From NCBI GenBank assembly GCA_016780775.1, contig JADHLI010000012.1, positions 1-61,405 on the forward strand: 61,405 bases of DNA. The letters run 5' to 3'. Below are positions 59,623 to 61,405 of the stretch, piece after piece. Positions within the stretch are counted from its first letter, which is position 1. Every line of letters begins with the position of its first letter. This DNA comes from Alphaproteobacteria bacterium. Its GTDB lineage: Bacteria > Pseudomonadota > Alphaproteobacteria > Puniceispirillales > Puniceispirillaceae. Both the position numbers and the translations under genes were made by a program. The notes beneath the pieces were generated by a model. The model was not told the origin of the DNA and did no database searches. It saw only the letters and a list, made by a program, of their open reading frames with translations.

Positions 59623-61017
59623 ATGGCAGGGATTGTTATTGAAAGCCCAATTTCTGCTGATATCGAAATAGACTGCTTGATCATTGGGGGCGGGGCAGCA
59701 GGGTTAACTGCATCGCTGGCGGTGGCCCAAGCTGGGCTTAGCGTGCTTATTGCAGAACGCCAAGACCGGGTATCTGGTTCAACAGCTCTGTCTTCTGGGT
59801 TGATTCCGGCAGCAGATACCAATGCACAAAGGCGTCAACAGCTTGAAGATGATACAGACCAATTCTTTTCAAATATCATGGCTAAGAATAATCATCAGGC
59901 TGACACGGCCCATGTCTGGCGTTGTATAAATGGTGTGCGTGCTGCCATAAACTGGCTGGAAACAGATCATGATATTCCCTTTCATGTTCTAGATAGTTTT
60001 TTATATCCAGGCCATAGCCACTATAGAATGCATGCTGTCCCTGAAGTCACAGGCAAGGATTTGGTCAGACGGCTGGAACACGCAGCAAGCAAGCAAGAAA
60101 TACCGATCTCATGTAATCTGAAAATAACCAATTTGGTGGTATCAGATGCTGGAAATATTATCGGTGCACAAGCAGAACGCCCAGATGGTTGCCAAGAGAC
60201 GATTGCGGCGAAGATGATTATTTTGGCCTGTAATGGCTATGGTGGCAATCGTGATCTGGTCGCAAGATATATTCCAGAAATGCGCGATGCTATCTATTTT
60301 GGCCATTCCGGAAATCAGGGCGAGGCAGTGCTTTGGGGGCAGGCGCTGGGGGCTGAAATAGCGCATCTTTCTGGGTATCAGGGGCATGGATCTGTTGCGT
60401 ACCCGCACGGTATATTAATTACTTGGGCAATCATGATGGAAGGTGGCTTTCAGGTAAATCAACTGGGCAAACGGTTTTCAAATGAACATCATGGCTATTC
60501 TGAACAGGCGGTTAATGTGCTCAGCCAGTCCGGACAGCTGGCCTATAATATTTTTGATGCCCGATTAACGGCACTGGGCGCTGAGTTTGAGGATTTCAGA
60601 AATGCCGAACAAGCTGGGGCGATTATCAAGGCAGATACGATAGCTGAACTGGCGGACAAAATAGAAATAGATGGACATAATCTGGCCAACACTCTGGCAG
60701 AATGCAATCGGCTGGCAGATACAGGTGAAATAGATGGATTTGGTCGCCGGTTTTTGCCTGAAAAGAAACTGTCTCCGCCTTTTTCGGCGGTTAAGGTTAC
60801 TGGTACTTTATTTCATACACAAGGCGGGCTGGTTATAAATGATCACGCCCAAGTGTTGAGAACAGATGGTTCTATTGTTGCTGGATTATATGCCTGTGGG
60901 GGGGCAGCATGCGGGGTTTCCGGCCCAGATGTGTCGGGCTATCTTTCAGGAAACGGGCTTTTGACAGCCCTTGCACTTGGCTATCTCGCTGGCCATCACA
61001 TCGCACAAGATTTTTAG
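59623..61017 (+). CDS. FAD-dependent dehydrogenase, fumarate reductase/ketosteroid dehydrogenase family
   Basis: 464 residues from ATG 59623. FAD motif CLIIGGGAAGLTASLAVAQAG, GSTALSSGLIPAA near residue 55, and the C-terminal GGAACGVSGPDVSGYLSGNG. It has the FrdA/tricarballylate dehydrogenase/3-ketosteroid 1-dehydrogenase layout, which introduces or removes a C=C next to a carboxylate or carbonyl. It is last in the operon, 4 bp after the isochorismatase-fold gene. It could create the unsaturated acid that the hydratase then hydrates (inference). Confidence 0.82.
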   Translation: MAGIVIESPISADIEIDCLIIGGGAAGLTASLAVAQAGLSVLIAERQDRVSGSTALSSGLIPAADTNAQRRQQLEDDTDQFFSNIMAKNNHQADTAHVWRCINGVRAAINWLETDHDIPFHVLDSFLYPGHSHYRMHAVPEVTGKDLVRRLEHAASKQEIPISCNLKITNLVVSDAGNIIGAQAERPDGCQETIAAKMIILACNGYGGNRDLVARYIPEMRDAIYFGHSGNQGEAVLWGQALGAEIAHLSGYQGHGSVAYPHGILITWAIMMEGGFQVNQLGKRFSNEHHGYSEQAVNVLSQSGQLAYNIFDARLTALGAEFEDFRNAEQAGAIIKADTIAELADKIEIDGHNLANTLAECNRLADTGEIDGFGRRFLPEKKLSPPFSAVKVTGTLFHTQGGLVINDHAQVLRTDGSIVAGLYACGGAACGVSGPDVSGYLSGNGLLTALALGYLAGHHIAQDF

Positions 61018-61092
61018 CCGCTAGGGAGAGCAAAATACCAGTAATATTAGACTATTTTTGTGGCGGCATTACATTGCACCAAGATTTAGGGG
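61018..61092 (-). pseudogene. Relic of the DMT transporter 5' end (75-bp repeat, broken copy)
   Basis: 92% identical to 34246-34320. Read leftward from the ATG at 61069 it gives MPPQK and then TAG, so it cannot code. It begins at the base after the dehydrogenase stop codon. Beyond 61092 the similarity to the chromosomal copy ends. Confidence 0.88.
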
Positions 61093-61206
61093 TTTTGAAA
61101 GGACAAGCTTTACGGGGTGTCTTGCTTTTTCAAATTGAAAAATCCAAAATCGATTATGCTCGAAAATACTTCCACGAACTCGGTTGTCAAATAAACCAAG
61201 ATAATG

Positions 61207-61258
61207 TGAAAAATGGTGCACCCGACAAGATTCGAACTTGTGACCTCTGCCTTCGGAG
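61207..61258 (-). repeat. att-like site B: second 3' end of tRNA-Arg(CCG)
   Basis: Same 52-bp block and orientation as 37690-37741, with differences at three positions. Two of them (G-C to A-T in the T-stem) compensate each other, so the arm still pairs. Again only the 3' part of the tRNA (anticodon loop CTCCGAA to CCA) is present. From 61259 to the edge there is A+T-rich DNA without a gene. Confidence 0.88.
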
Positions 61259-61365
61259 TACACAGATCGTGAATTATATCACAATAAAATCAGTATATTA
61301 TTTTGTTGTAGTAAAGAAAAAGGCTATTTGTAGTAAAGTGAGTTAGAAGTTTTAACTGATTGAAA

Positions 61366-61405
61366 ACTCCTTAACTTACTCACCAAGCGATTGCTTCACC
61401 TTTGT
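61366..61405 (-). other. Edge sequence resembling the integrase remnant
   Basis: Read leftward the edge gives KGEAIAW then stop, and the DNA matches about 18 of 24 positions of the KREAIAL-stop end of the remnant at 37342. An integrase of the next element may begin just beyond the window. Too short to be sure. Confidence 0.25.

Noticed and set aside
60909-61346. 145-codon rightward frame at the right edge
   Set aside because: It runs in the wrong frame through the dehydrogenase end, the DMT relic and the tRNA fragment, so it is a chance frame over non-coding DNA.

Overview
The window looks like a chromosomal segment of a marine alphaproteobacterium. The best guess is the SAR116 group (Puniceispirillum-like). 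This rests on a close DMSP demethylase (DmdA), a Rhodobacter-style polyol (smo/mtlK/xylB) operon, a TRAP transporter, oxidoreductase-rich catabolic gene content and moderate G+C. The taxon is inferred from gene content; no rRNA or complete tRNA gene is present.

Left part (1-36,508), chromosome-like and mostly catabolic. (a) 1-3600, minus strand: edge-truncated FAD oxidoreductase, small unknown protein, GAF protein, MDR dehydrogenase, GFA protein. (b) 3943-9567: THI5/NMT1-like binding protein, semialdehyde dehydrogenase, KduD-like and IdnD-like dehydrogenases and an enolase-superfamily acid-sugar dehydratase, together a likely sugar-acid module. (c) 9579-11434: persulfide-dioxygenase-like hydrolase with two YeeE/YedE half-transporters. 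(d) 11568-13822: HpaI-type aldolase, 2-hydroxyacid dehydrogenase, XRE regulator. (e) 13832-15221: a copper-type MerR regulator divergent from a DUF4396 membrane protein and cytochrome c'. (f) 15522-16682: dmdA. (g) 16746-29490: gap-pyk-fructokinase divergent from a LacI regulator and smoEFGK-smoS-mtlK-xylB. A shared operator-like sequence links polyol uptake and oxidation to fructose phosphorylation and lower glycolysis. (h) 29664-33286: old yellow enzyme, VOC protein, RraA-like protein, esterase. (i) 33311-36508: DMT exporter and a single-chain aconitase-family enzyme.

Junction (36,509-37,741): about 580 bp without a convincing gene. Then come the first ~32 codons of a DNA cytosine methyltransferase fused to an internal piece of a tyrosine recombinase, abutted by the N-terminus of a second recombinase on the opposite strand. 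Next is a 3' fragment of tRNA-Arg(CCG).

Right part (37,742-61,206): an A+T-richer block of 24 genes that looks like a genomic island. A second tRNA-Arg 3' fragment in the same orientation lies at 61,207-61,258. Between them are a PhyH oxygenase, an alpha/beta hydrolase with an atypical nucleophile elbow, a four-gene unit (unknown protein, methyltransferase, two related small proteins), class II aldolase, MmgE/PrpD, a DctQMP TRAP transporter, GMC oxidoreductase, an AhpD-like protein and an SDR. The rest is a coherent cluster: Asp/Glu-racemase-fold protein, SnoaL, tautomerase-SnoaL fusion, aconitase-family two-subunit hydratase, PEP-mutase/isocitrate-lyase-family lyase, HyuB, HyuA, isochorismatase-fold protein and fumarate-reductase-like flavoprotein. 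I read this as an uncharacterised pathway for a substituted dicarboxylate or cyclic amide/lactone: import by TRAP, ATP-dependent ring opening (HyuAB), desaturation, isomerisation, hydration, then cleavage to small acids. Two enzymes here lack the catalytic cysteines of their families, so textbook names may mislead. No regulator gene was seen in the island.

Just before the right att copy lies a decayed 75-bp copy of the 5' end of the DMT transporter gene at 34.3 kb. It shows that homologous chromosomal material flanks the island on both sides.
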